DNA of 20,937 nt from Clostridiaceae bacterium (GCA_012522035.1 JAAYLF010000088.1:1-20937), one strand, 5' to 3'; positions 7,437 through 15,210 are shown, numbered from the stretch's first letter. Numbers and translations: made by a program. Notes: generated by a model not told the origin, from the sequence alone.

Positions 7437-8783
7437 ATGCCGAACAACGAACTGCTTAGGAAACTTAACATTTTGGGCGCTGCAGCAAAATATGACGCAT
7501 CCTGTGCTTCCAGCGGTGTTGACCGAAGAGGAAGCTCAAAACAAGGCGCCTTGGGAAACAGTGTTGCCTGCGGAATATGCCACAGCTTCACACCGGACGG
7601 AAGATGCGTGTCACTATTAAAGGTTTTACAAAGCAACGACTGCGTCTACGACTGCAAATACTGCGTCAACAGACGAACCAATGATGTGGAAAGGGCAACA
7701 TTTACACCCAGGGAAATTGCCACCCTGACATACGAATTCTACCGCAGAAACTATATCGAAGGTCTTTTCCTAAGCTCTGCCGTAATAATGTCTCCTGACA
7801 ACACCATGGAGATAATGTGCGAAACATTGAGGCTTTTGAGGCAGGAGTTCAGTTTCTATGGATATATACATGTAAAGGCCATCCCTGGAGCGGATCCTCT
7901 TCTCATAGAAAAAGCCGGCCGTCTTGCCGACAGAATGAGCGTCAACATTGAACTGCCTTCAGAAGCAAGCCTGACAAGACTTGCACCCCAAAAAAAGAAA
8001 AACAGCATCTTCAACTCCATGAGATATATCTCAGGCAGGATCGAAGAGGACAAAAGCGGCAAATTACTGCTAAGAGACAACCTGCCTGCTCCCTTGGGAG
8101 AAACCATGCCCAAAAGTTATGGAACAGGCAGCAGCTTTTCAAGAACCTTTGTTCCGGGAGGTCAAAGCACCCAGCTGATTGTTGGAGCAACTGACGACAC
8201 AGACCACGATATACTGACTTTAACCGAGAATCTGTACAACAAGATGCAGCTGAAGCGAGTATACTACTCTGCCTATGTACCTGCTGGAAAAGACCCACGC
8301 CTTCCTACACTGGCAGAACCTCCCCTTTTAAAAGAAAACAGGCTTTATCACGCGGCCTGGCTATTGCGGTTATATGGGTTTCAAAGCAGCGAGCTTTTTG
8401 ACAAGAACAGCCCAAATCTTAATCTCAGATATGATCCGAAATGCGATTGGGCTGTAAGAAATCTGGATTTGTTTCCTGTTGAAGTCAACAAGGCGGATTA
8501 CGACACATTGCTAAGGATTCCAGGAATCGGTACCATATCTGCAAGAAAAATAGTTTCTGCAAGAAAAGTTGGCTCTTTGGGGTTTGAGGAACTAAAGGAA
8601 ATGGGTGTTGTTCTTAAAAGAGCTCAGTATTTCATAACCTGCAGAGGAAAAATGATGCCGCATATAAAGTTTGACACGAAATTCATTGATGCAAACCTCA
8701 GCCTGGATAAAAGGGCAAAACCCATTTTCAGCAATTGCGAGAAGCTTTCCTTGTTGGATTACATTAATGGTGGTGATTATTGA
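7437..8783 (+). CDS. Radical SAM protein with helix-hairpin-helix tail (TIGR03916-like, putative DNA modification/repair)
   Basis: A 448-residue protein. The radical SAM cluster motif is C69-x3-C73-x2-C76 (CVYDCKYC). Ahead of it Cys23, Cys45, Cys48 and Cys57 lie in conserved-looking contexts (YDASCASSG, CGICHSFTPDGRC) and may bind a second metal centre or disulfide; Cys near the C-terminus (YFITC) is another candidate. About residues 345-400 form a helix-hairpin-helix (VNKADYDTLLRIPGIGTISARKI), a sequence-nonspecific DNA-binding element. The family TIGR03916 is annotated as a putative DNA modification or repair enzyme; no reaction is established that I know of. The ATG at 7437 follows GGAAGGA with 6 bases. 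The stop TGA overlaps the start of the next gene (TGATG), so both products are probably needed in equal amounts. Confidence 0.88.
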   Translation: MPNNELLRKLNILGAAAKYDASCASSGVDRRGSSKQGALGNSVACGICHSFTPDGRCVSLLKVLQSNDCVYDCKYCVNRRTNDVERATFTPREIATLTYEFYRRNYIEGLFLSSAVIMSPDNTMEIMCETLRLLRQEFSFYGYIHVKAIPGADPLLIEKAGRLADRMSVNIELPSEASLTRLAPQKKKNSIFNSMRYISGRIEEDKSGKLLLRDNLPAPLGETMPKSYGTGSSFSRTFVPGGQSTQLIVGATDDTDHDILTLTENLYNKMQLKRVYYSAYVPAGKDPRLPTLAEPPLLKENRLYHAAWLLRLYGFQSSELFDKNSPNLNLRYDPKCDWAVRNLDLFPVEVNKADYDTLLRIPGIGTISARKIVSARKVGSLGFEELKEMGVVLKRAQYFITCRGKMMPHIKFDTKFIDANLSLDKRAKPIFSNCEKLSLLDYINGGDY

Positions 8784-9538
8784 TGCTGAACATATATATC
8801 TACGATGGCACATACCACGGTCTTTTGACCTGCTGCTTTGATGCGTGGAAAGATAAAGACATATATTCAATTCGATCAAAAGAAGAAAACAAGAGTGTCA
8901 ATCTGCTTGAAAATGTTGTATACGTCGAAACAGACAATGAAAAAGCTGAAAGAATCATAAAATGGGTTGGAAAGGAAGCTGGTTATGAGGTTCAAAGAAA
9001 ACTCTACAGAGTCTTTCTTACGGAACATCCCGACAGGGGCATGTATATCTTAAGATATCTAAAACTTCTTGACAAGCTGGGAAGAAATGTTGAGAATCAC
9101 CTGTACGATGACGATGTGAGAAATATAAACAAACTGAGCAGGATGCATGCATCAGAAACCCACAGGCTGTATGGATTCGTAAGGTTTGAGGTAGCAGGCA
9201 ACAACATACTCTATGCACGTATTGAACCTGATTTCAACCAGTTGGAAGTAATTGCCCCCTACTTTGCAGACAGGTACAACAGCCACTTGTGGATCATACA
9301 TGACCTTGCAAGGAATATGGCTGCCATTTTTAATGGAAGCGAGTATATCATAACCGAGTATCACGGAAACATGCTGGATAATGAATCAAGGACGGAAATC
9401 TCCTTTCAAAAAATGTGGATTGAATATTTGAATGCTTTGACAATCAAGGAAAGATTGAATCTTGATTTGCAAAAACAGAAGGTTCCGCTTAAAACCAGAA
9501 AGCATTTAACAGAATTTAAGTTAAAAAGCAAAAATTAA
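8783..9538 (+). CDS. DUF4130 protein, partner of the radical SAM protein (TIGR03915-like)
   Basis: A 251-residue soluble protein beginning MLNIYIYDGTYHGLLTC, the hallmark start of the DUF4130 family, and ending with the RKHLTEF-type tail also typical of it. Members occur next to TIGR03916 radical SAM proteins and, in other bacteria, fused to uracil-DNA-glycosylase-like domains (UdgX-type), which is why the family is annotated as a probable DNA metabolism protein. No catalytic motif is obvious. The ATG overlaps the upstream stop by one base (TGATG) with only a weak GGTGGTGAT before it, pointing to translational re-initiation. An in-frame TTG one codon earlier is ignored. No strong terminator follows. 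Confidence 0.85.
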   Translation: MLNIYIYDGTYHGLLTCCFDAWKDKDIYSIRSKEENKSVNLLENVVYVETDNEKAERIIKWVGKEAGYEVQRKLYRVFLTEHPDRGMYILRYLKLLDKLGRNVENHLYDDDVRNINKLSRMHASETHRLYGFVRFEVAGNNILYARIEPDFNQLEVIAPYFADRYNSHLWIIHDLARNMAAIFNGSEYIITEYHGNMLDNESRTEISFQKMWIEYLNALTIKERLNLDLQKQKVPLKTRKHLTEFKLKSKN

Positions 9539-9561
9539 TCACACATTTTCTCTCTTCTCCA

Positions 9562-9576
9562 TACAATGATATTGTA
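9562..9576. repeat. Short perfect inverted repeat upstream of the small ORF
   Basis: TACAAT (9562-9567), GAT, ATTGTA (9571-9576). The stretch CATACAAT (9560-9567) also resembles the -10 of mother-cell sigma-E promoters, but no matching -35 is seen 13-15 bases upstream. No good sigma-A promoter is visible for the ORF at 9606. The repeat could be an operator or chance in AT-rich DNA. Confidence 0.3.
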
Positions 9577-9605
9577 ATGTAGATGGAGCACAAGGAGGTT
9601 AAACA

Positions 9606-9734
9606 ATGAGTTGTTTCGGACTTGATGACGATTGCATCCTTTGGATCATATTACTTCTCGCCCTGTTGGGTATACTGAATGACTGTAATCGTAGAGGTGT
9701 GTTAGGCACCAGAGACAAGGATTGCTGCTGCTAA
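9606..9734 (+). CDS. Small cysteine-rich membrane protein, 42 residues
   Basis: An ATG 6 bases after a perfect AAGGAGG (9593-9599) opens a 42-codon frame ending in TAA. The product has a short acidic N-terminus (MSCFGLDDDC), one hydrophobic helix of about 14 residues (ILWIILLLALLGIL, 11-24), a polar stretch with NDCNRRG, and a C-terminus of three consecutive cysteines. Six of 42 residues are cysteine. Small proteins of this make-up occur in clostridia, some among spore-coat-associated or metal-binding peptides, but I do not recognise the family. A strong hairpin follows 42 bases after the stop. The binding site and hairpin make a real gene likely; no homology can be claimed. Confidence 0.6.
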   Translation: MSCFGLDDDCILWIILLLALLGILNDCNRRGVLGTRDKDCCC

Positions 9735-9776
9735 TTTGATTAATTAGCTAACTAATTGATGGCAGCGAATGAATCA

Positions 9777-9802
9777 GGGGCTATCGCTTATGCGACAGCC
9801 CC
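9777..9802. terminator. Hairpin between the convergent small ORF and ECF gene
   Basis: GGGGCTATCGC (9777-9787), loop TTAT, GCGACAGCCCC (9792-9802): an 11-pair stem with one A-C mismatch. The stem is strong but only a broken T-rich tract follows on the plus strand (ATATTT, 9803-9808) and none on the minus strand. It most likely ends transcription of the small ORF and may act for the leftward operon as well. A weaker AT-rich palindrome, AATTAG-CTAA-CTAATT (9742-9757), lies just upstream. Confidence 0.6.
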
Positions 9803-9828
9803 ATATTTGATGCATTTTCATTTAATCG

Positions 9829-10317
9829 CTAAAGTCTTATTCTCTTTGCCACGGGGACAAAAAGCATACCCATAACAACTCCACACAAACCTTGGATTCC
9901 ATTGTATGCAATACCAAGCAGTGCAGGAGTTATTCCATCGTAAATCAACAGCTCGTAAAAGAAGTATCCGGCAATCATAATGATTTCAGCCAGTATGTAC
10001 ACCACCAGGTTTCTTGCCAATTTTTTGCTGCCTTTAAGAGCAAATCCTGCAAAAAGACCCATCAAACCTTTAATTACAAATGTCGCTGGGGCATATAGGG
10101 CATAGCCTAGAATAAAATCTGCGATACACGAACCAATTGCTGCAGGAATGAACGCCATGGGTCCAAGCAGATAAGCAGCGGTAAATATGAAACCATCCCC
10201 CATATGTATATAGCCACCATATAGAGGGACCGTAATCTTCAAGAATGCAGTGGCGACAATGATCATTGCCGCCAAAGCACTGTGATAAACCAGTTTTTTT
10301 ACATTTTTGCTAGCCAT
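9829..10317 (-). CDS. ECF transporter S-component (substrate-binding membrane protein)
   Basis: A 162-residue, very hydrophobic protein with about five to six membrane helices. It carries GYIHMGDGF (35-42), SCIADFILGYALYAPATF and VIKGLMGLFAGFALKG, the pattern of the ECF-type riboflavin-transporter S-component family. S-components capture a vitamin or similar small molecule and work with a shared EcfA-EcfA'-EcfT energy module, which is not in this window. The substrate is not evident; no vitamin riboswitch is seen upstream. GGAGG lies 6 bases before the ATG, and the gene begins 15 bases after the potD stop, so it is the last gene of the polyamine operon. Confidence 0.8.
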   Translation of the reverse strand: MASKNVKKLVYHSALAAMIIVATAFLKITVPLYGGYIHMGDGFIFTAAYLLGPMAFIPAAIGSCIADFILGYALYAPATFVIKGLMGLFAGFALKGSKKLARNLVVYILAEIIMIAGYFFYELLIYDGITPALLGIAYNGIQGLCGVVMGMLFVPVAKRIRL

Positions 10318-10332
10318 ACAAGACCTCCGTTT

Positions 10333-11388
10333 TTAACCGTGAAGCCTGACTTCCTCCCAAGCTTCGTTGTAATATTTCACAGCGTCACCCAAATCAATAA
10401 ACGATTCGCATCTTTCAATAACTGACTTTGGAGGATTGTAAACCTCACTTTCCCTAAGACTTGCATCAAGCTGACTCAAAGCCTCCTTTTGTGGAGTTGA
10501 GTACTGAATATATTCCGCATTCATCTTCGCAATATCCGTTCTGCACATGAAATCAATAAACAGGTGTGCAGCTTCGATATTCTTGCCTGTCTTTGAAATG
10601 ACCATTGCGTCAGCCCATATGTTGCTGCCTTCATCAGGTACCGCATATGCCAAATCAGGATTCTCATTCATCATCCATACGGCATCACCGGACCATGCCA
10701 CCATAAGGGCATAATTGCCTGCTATCATCATGTCCTTCAGCTTGTCAACACCATAATCAGCCACCAGATCTATCTGTTCGATCAAAGCATCTTTTGCAGC
10801 CTTGATTTCATCAGGATTTGTAGAGTTCATGGAATATCCAAGCTTTTTCAAGGCAACACCCATGGTGTCCCTCATGCTGTCAAGCATTAGAATCTTGCCT
10901 TTGTACTTTGAATCCCACAGTATGGACCAACTGTTAACAGGTTCAGTAACCAGCTTTTTGTTGTACAGAATGCCCAAGGTTCCCCACATGTATGTTACTG
11001 AGTACTCTTCTTCAGGGTCATATGCAAGCCCTTTGAAAGAGTCGTCAATCTTGTCATAGTTGGTCAGCTTGGAAAAATCAATTTTATGGAGCCTATCCTC
11101 TTTTATGAGGCGTTCAATCATGTAGTCTGATGGAATCAGAACATCATAAGGCTCGTTGCTGTTTATGAGTTTCTGATACATGATTTCATTTGTATCAAAA
11201 GTATCATAAACAACCCTTATGTGTGGATACTCCTTCATGAACATGTCGAGGACACGCTCGTCAATGTAGTCTCCGCAGTTGAACACATATAGTGTTTCAC
11301 GGTCGTCCTTGCAGCCAGTCAGAAACATGACTCCTACGAGGGACAAAACCAACAATAATGAACTGACAATTCTTACTGTTTTTTTCAT
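10333..11388 (-). CDS. potD: Spermidine/putrescine-binding lipoprotein PotD
   Basis: A 351-residue lipoprotein: a basic N-terminus, a hydrophobic segment and lipobox LTGC with the lipidated Cys26. The mature part has the PotD/PotF periplasmic-binding fold pattern (LYVFNCGDYIDERVL, YDVLIPSDYM, MWGTLGILYNKKLV). It captures polyamine outside the cell and hands it to PotBC. The start is the ATG at 11388, 8 bases after AAAGGAG; the in-frame GTG at 11397 overlaps that site. The start lies one base after the potC stop (TGA-A-ATG), so translation is coupled. Whether spermidine or putrescine is preferred cannot be read from the sequence with confidence. Confidence 0.95.
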   Translation of the reverse strand: MKKTVRIVSSLLLVLSLVGVMFLTGCKDDRETLYVFNCGDYIDERVLDMFMKEYPHIRVVYDTFDTNEIMYQKLINSNEPYDVLIPSDYMIERLIKEDRLHKIDFSKLTNYDKIDDSFKGLAYDPEEEYSVTYMWGTLGILYNKKLVTEPVNSWSILWDSKYKGKILMLDSMRDTMGVALKKLGYSMNSTNPDEIKAAKDALIEQIDLVADYGVDKLKDMMIAGNYALMVAWSGDAVWMMNENPDLAYAVPDEGSNIWADAMVISKTGKNIEAAHLFIDFMCRTDIAKMNAEYIQYSTPQKEALSQLDASLRESEVYNPPKSVIERCESFIDLGDAVKYYNEAWEEVRLHG

Positions 11389-11389
11389 T

Positions 11390-12205
11390 TCAAGCACTCC
11401 TTTCCTTAATCAAAGCTTTATTTCCATTTGGTCGTTTTCTAAGGTTGTTTATTACAAGGATTACAAACACAACGATCATAATAATCGTTGACAGCGCATT
11501 TACAGACAAGGGAATCCTTCTCTTTGTAAGAGTGTTTATCTCAACACTTAGAGTCTTGAATGCGGCTCCCGCTGTAAAATAGCTGATTATAAAATCATCC
11601 AGCGACAGTGTAAAGGCTATCAACAGTCCGGATATGATGCCTGGCAGGATGTCAGGAAGAATAATCTTCCTAAAAGCCATGGCAGGTGTCGCTCCCAAAT
11701 CCAACGCCGCCTCATATGTGCTTTTATTCAGCTGCCTGAGTTTTGGCAGTACTGACAGTATGACATAGGGCACGTTGAAGGTTATGTGCGCTATAAGTAT
11801 TGTTGAAAATCCCAAGGGAACACTTATTGCCCCGAAGAACAGCATAAACGCAATACCTGTCACAATCTCTGCATTAAGCATTGGAATGTTGGCAACCTTG
11901 ATTGTAGTGTTTCTCATAATGCTTGGCATCTTGTGAATGACAATTGCCGCATATGTTCCAATTAGAGTGGCAACAACACTCGCAATAGCCGCTACTATGA
12001 GTGTGTTTCTAAATGAACCAAGCAGGGCGTCTCTTTGCATAAGGTCCTTGTACCATCTCAGGGAGAAGCCTGCAAACTTGCCTCGAGACTCGCCTGCATT
12101 GAAAGAAAACAGTATCAAAACCGCTATAGGCGAGTAGAGAAACAGCATGATAAGTGCAACATACGCACGGTAAATTATCTTCGAAATCCTGCCCCTCCTT
12201 TTCAT
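11390..12205 (-). CDS. potC: Polyamine ABC transporter permease PotC
   Basis: A 271-residue inner-membrane permease with six predicted helices. The cytoplasmic EAA loop, YEAALDLGATPAMAFRKIILP, lies about residues 160-180 and is the site where the ATPase docks; it is quoted here in shorter form as EAALDLGA...ILPDILPGIISG. The order potA-potB-potC-potD is the classical one, and the third gene is PotC. A GGAGGTG site lies 5 bases before the ATG, and the start overlaps the potB stop as ATGA. Confidence 0.94.
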   Translation of the reverse strand: MKRRGRISKIIYRAYVALIMLFLYSPIAVLILFSFNAGESRGKFAGFSLRWYKDLMQRDALLGSFRNTLIVAAIASVVATLIGTYAAIVIHKMPSIMRNTTIKVANIPMLNAEIVTGIAFMLFFGAISVPLGFSTILIAHITFNVPYVILSVLPKLRQLNKSTYEAALDLGATPAMAFRKIILPDILPGIISGLLIAFTLSLDDFIISYFTAGAAFKTLSVEINTLTKRRIPLSVNALSTIIMIVVFVILVINNLRKRPNGNKALIKERSA

Positions 12206-13059
12206 ACGACACCTCCTGCATCATTCTCCTTGTCCACAAGATTAACTATGGACATCATTGCAATTACAATTATCATCAGCAGAAACGACAATGCACTTCC
12301 GTCAGCGGAAACTCCAGCTCCCGCACCCGCCTCATGCATGAACTTGTATTCTATGAGGCTGCCCACTGTCCATTTCTTGTTTGCCAGAAGCTGCGGAATC
12401 ACAAAGGTGGTTACTGATGGTACAAACACCATTGTTATTCCCGAAAGTATACCTGGGAGGGACAAGGGAAGTAGTATCTTGCTGAAAACTACAAATCCGC
12501 CTGCTCCCAAATCCCTTGCAGCCTCAATCAGACTGTAATCTATCTTCAAAAGCGATGTGTATATCGGCAGCACAAGGAAAGGCAGATAATTGTATACCAT
12601 TCCTATGATTATTGCTGTAGTGGTGTTTGTCAGAGTGCCATTCTCAAGCCCGATAAACTTAAAAAAACCACTAAGTATACTCTGCTCGTCAATCAGCGCT
12701 TTCAATGCATATGTCCTTATAAGTATGTTCATCCACATCGGCAGCATCAAAAGTATCATCAACAGATCCCTTGCTCCGTTGGACATTTTGGTCATCACAT
12801 AAGCAAGAGGATATCCCAGTATGAAGCAGACGACTGTGCTTATGAATGCATAGTACAAAGAGTCGTAAAAGGCGCTTTTGTACCTGTCATTGGAAATTAC
12901 ATTTACAATGTTGTTTATTGTAAATTTCACTCCCTCATCACTAACCTCCACGAAAGCGTAAAAAAAGATCATTACAAGGGGGACGATAGTGAACACAAGC
13001 AGCCATGCCTGTATGGGGATTGACAGCAGTATGTTGTTAATCCTGCTCTTCTTTGTCAT
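12202..13059 (-). CDS. potB: Polyamine ABC transporter permease PotB
   Basis: About 285 residues, six membrane helices, with the EAA loop IEAARDLGAGG...LLPLSLPGILSG. It pairs with PotC to form the channel. The start is not certain: AAGGAGG (13077..13071) is 11 bases before the ATG at 13059 and 5 bases before a TTG at 13065. The in-frame ATG at 13080 lies upstream of the binding site and is unlikely. With the ATG at 13059 the gene overlaps the end of potA by 23 bases, so the two are coupled. Confidence 0.93.
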   Translation of the reverse strand: MTKKSRINNILLSIPIQAWLLVFTIVPLVMIFFYAFVEVSDEGVKFTINNIVNVISNDRYKSAFYDSLYYAFISTVVCFILGYPLAYVMTKMSNGARDLLMILLMLPMWMNILIRTYALKALIDEQSILSGFFKFIGLENGTLTNTTTAIIIGMVYNYLPFLVLPIYTSLLKIDYSLIEAARDLGAGGFVVFSKILLPLSLPGILSGITMVFVPSVTTFVIPQLLANKKWTVGSLIEYKFMHEAGAGAGVSADGSALSFLLMIIVIAMMSIVNLVDKENDAGGVV

Positions 13060-14485
13060 TCTCAAAATCGCCTCCTTCATATACGCTCATCTCGTCCTTG
13101 TCGTGGGTATCCACCCTCTTGCGGATCTTGATGCTCTCTTTTGGTATAAAGAGGCATACTTCCGTGCCTATTGCCATCTTCCTGTCAGTGTGCACAAGAA
13201 AGTCTGTATCGGAACATTTTACAATCACTTCATAGTCAAGTCCTTTGTCTTTTACATTGACAATCTCGCCTTTGATTGTCCCGCCAGGCATTTCAGTCTC
13301 AAAATCCTTCTCCTTAATCTCTATATCCTGTGGAAGAATGTAAACGCTTACTGTCTCGTCCTGCTCAAAACCGCTGGCGTTGCAGTCAAACACGCTGTCC
13401 ACAATTTCCACCTTATTGTCCTCAACCATCCATCCCGTCATGATATTATAAGGGATTCTCATAATATGTATGTCATAGGGATCTATACTGAGGCCTACCT
13501 TGCTGCCTGGTTTTGAATATGCAGTGGTGTGTATTTTCCATTTAAAACCATTGGCTTCAACTATAATTTCATAGTGGACACCTTTAAAAAGTGTGCTCAA
13601 GACCTCTCCTTGCAGCATGCCCTTTTCAGGCTCCACAATCTTGATATCTTCAGGCCTTACTACCACGTCCACATCCTCATCTTCGCCAAAACCTTTGTCC
13701 TCGCATTGGAATTCCTTGTTGGCAAACTCACACAGGTAGTCTCTTTTCATGACGCCGGAAAGAATGTTGCTTTCTCCGATAAACTGAGCAACAAAAGCAT
13801 TGCTGGGCTCGTTGTATATGTCCGTGGGCTTTCCTATCTGCTGAATCACACCATGATTCATAACAATAATGGTGTCGGACATGGTAAGTGCTTCTTCCTG
13901 ATCATGGGTTACATATACAAAGGTAATACCCGTTTTCTTTTGGAGGTTCTTTAGCTCGTACTGCATTTCCTTGCGAAGTTTAAGGTCCAATGCTCCAAGG
14001 GGTTCGTCCAAAAGAAGCACTTCAGGTTCATTTACAATTGCTCGTGCAATGGCAATTCTCTGCTGCTGTCCTCCGCTCAATGAATGGGGCATTCGTTTTT
14101 CAAAACCTGACAATTCCACCAGTTCCAATACTCTTGCGACCTTTTCCTTTATTTCCTTCTCCTTCATCTTCTTGATTCTCAGACCGAAAGCAATGTTCTC
14201 ATAGATATTCATGTGCGGAAACAACGAATACTTCTGAAAAACAGTATTTATTGGTCTTTTGTGTGGAGGCACGTCAGTAATATCCACATTATTGAAGAAA
14301 ATGCGGCCTGAATCAGGTTGTTCAAATCCCCCTATAATACGCAGGGTTGTTGTCTTGCCACAGCCCGAAGGACCAAGCAGAGTCAAAAACTCATTCTTCC
14401 TGATGTATAGTGTCAAATCTTTTATAACCTCAGTATCTCCATAGCTCTTTGTAATGTTGTACAAGTCAATTATATGTTCCGACAT
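13037..14485 (-). CDS. potA: Polyamine ABC transporter ATPase PotA, with extra TOBE-like domain
   Basis: A 482-residue protein. Residues 1-235 are the ABC ATPase with Walker A GPSGCGKT (38-45), signature LSGGQQQR, Walker B VLLLDEPLGALD and the switch His in VTHDQEEAL. A TOBE_2-type domain follows (about 275-350, with VVVRPEDIKI and IDPYDIHIM). Most PotA proteins end there, at about 350-375 residues. Here a further 130 residues repeat the pattern (VYILPQDIEI at about 382-391, then GEIVNVKDKGLDYEVIV, IPKESIKI) and end in an acidic tail. It drives polyamine import with PotBCD; the added domain may sense polyamine or another ligand (inference). The ATG at 14485 lies 6 bases after AAGGGGG. The gene starts 29 bases after the regulator stop. 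Confidence 0.95.
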   Translation of the reverse strand: MSEHIIDLYNITKSYGDTEVIKDLTLYIRKNEFLTLLGPSGCGKTTTLRIIGGFEQPDSGRIFFNNVDITDVPPHKRPINTVFQKYSLFPHMNIYENIAFGLRIKKMKEKEIKEKVARVLELVELSGFEKRMPHSLSGGQQQRIAIARAIVNEPEVLLLDEPLGALDLKLRKEMQYELKNLQKKTGITFVYVTHDQEEALTMSDTIIVMNHGVIQQIGKPTDIYNEPSNAFVAQFIGESNILSGVMKRDYLCEFANKEFQCEDKGFGEDEDVDVVVRPEDIKIVEPEKGMLQGEVLSTLFKGVHYEIIVEANGFKWKIHTTAYSKPGSKVGLSIDPYDIHIMRIPYNIMTGWMVEDNKVEIVDSVFDCNASGFEQDETVSVYILPQDIEIKEKDFETEMPGGTIKGEIVNVKDKGLDYEVIVKCSDTDFLVHTDRKMAIGTEVCLFIPKESIKIRKRVDTHDKDEMSVYEGGDFENDKEEQD

Positions 14486-14514
14486 CAAGATCCCCCTTAT
14501 TCATCATATATTAT

Positions 14515-15063
14515 CTAAAAGCTGGGAGGTGTAACTACCCACAGCACTTTTGCACTTTTTGTTGTGTTGTTAGCTATATAATGCTTGGAAAAAGGCAAAA
14601 AATAAAAGCTTTCGCCCTTTTTCACCTTGTATGCCTTGTCACCAATATGTAGCATAACCGTTCCTTGCAAAACTATTCCAAACTCTTCTCCATTGTGAGG
14701 TTCTTCTTCCGAAGATTTCCCACCAGGCTCCAGAGTAAGAACAATAGGCTCCATATCGTTTTTCTGGCAGTTGGGCACAAGCCACGTTATCTTGTTTCCT
14801 AATTCAAGGTTTTCTGTTTCAAAATAATCTTTTTTCGTGAAAACAATCTTTTCTTCGGTTGCCTCATTAAAAAAATCCCTTAAATTGGTCCCCAGACACT
14901 CCAGTATGTCCACCAGTGTTGCAATCGAAGGCGACGTCTGTTCACTTTCAATCTGCGAGATGAACCCTTTTGACAATTCGCTTCTGTTTGCCAGCTCTTC
15001 CTGTGTCAGCCCATTCCTTATTCTGAGCTCCCTTATCTTTGCTCCAATTGCAAACCCTGACAT
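14515..15063 (-). CDS. XRE-family regulator with cupin domain (PuuR-like), likely polyamine operon regulator
   Basis: A 182-residue protein: an N-terminal helix-turn-helix (about 7-60; IRELRIRNGLTQEELA, SKGFISQIE) and a C-terminal cupin barrel (about 100-178; PHNGEEFGIVLQG, GESFYFLPFSKHYIAN). This fusion is that of PuuR and related regulators, which respond to putrescine or other small ligands bound in the cupin. It is the first gene of the pot operon, and an operator-like array of TAAAC/GTTTA half-sites lies between its start of transcription and its AGGAGGG binding site. I infer that it represses its own operon and is relieved or strengthened by polyamine. The start is the ATG at 15063, 9 bases from the binding site. 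Confidence 0.88.
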   Translation of the reverse strand: MSGFAIGAKIRELRIRNGLTQEELANRSELSKGFISQIESEQTSPSIATLVDILECLGTNLRDFFNEATEEKIVFTKKDYFETENLELGNKITWLVPNCQKNDMEPIVLTLEPGGKSSEEEPHNGEEFGIVLQGTVMLHIGDKAYKVKKGESFYFLPFSKHYIANNTTKSAKVLWVVTPPSF

Positions 15064-15091
15064 GGGAAATATCCCTCCTTTTCCATTTTAC

Positions 15092-15135
15092 GAGTTTTAC
15101 TGATACTAAACTTTAAGTTTACCTTTACTAAACTC
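15092..15135. promoter_or_regulatory. Operator array in the leader of the pot operon
   Basis: The stretch is bounded by GAGTTT (15092-15097) and AAACTC (15130-15135). Inside is a perfect 15-base palindrome, TAAACTT-T-AAGTTTA (15107-15121). The octamer TACTAAAC occurs twice (15104-15111 and 15126-15133), 22 bases apart, two helical turns. The array starts about 3 bases after the predicted start of transcription, where a bound repressor would block the polymerase. Confidence 0.65.
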
Positions 15136-15144
15136 ACGACGCAT

Positions 15145-15173
15145 ATTGTACTAGTATTTTTACTGCATGTCAA
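15145..15173 (-). promoter_or_regulatory. Strong sigma-A promoter of the xre-potABCD-ECF operon
   Basis: A perfect TTGACA (15173..15168), 17 bases, TACAAT (15150..15145) on the minus strand. Transcription should begin near 15138. No other promoter is obvious between the regulator and potD, so the six genes are probably one transcript. Confidence 0.85.
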
Positions 15174-15210
15174 CTGTTTTTTTAGATTTAACAATCTATA
15201 TACAATTTAT

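Noticed and set aside
12035..12538. 167-codon plus-strand frame opposite potB/potC
   Set aside because: It is antisense to conserved permease sequence, with no supporting signal.
13060..13080. potB start at the ATG at 13080
   Set aside because: The strong AAGGAGG site is downstream of that ATG, so initiation must be later, at 13059 or the TTG at 13065.
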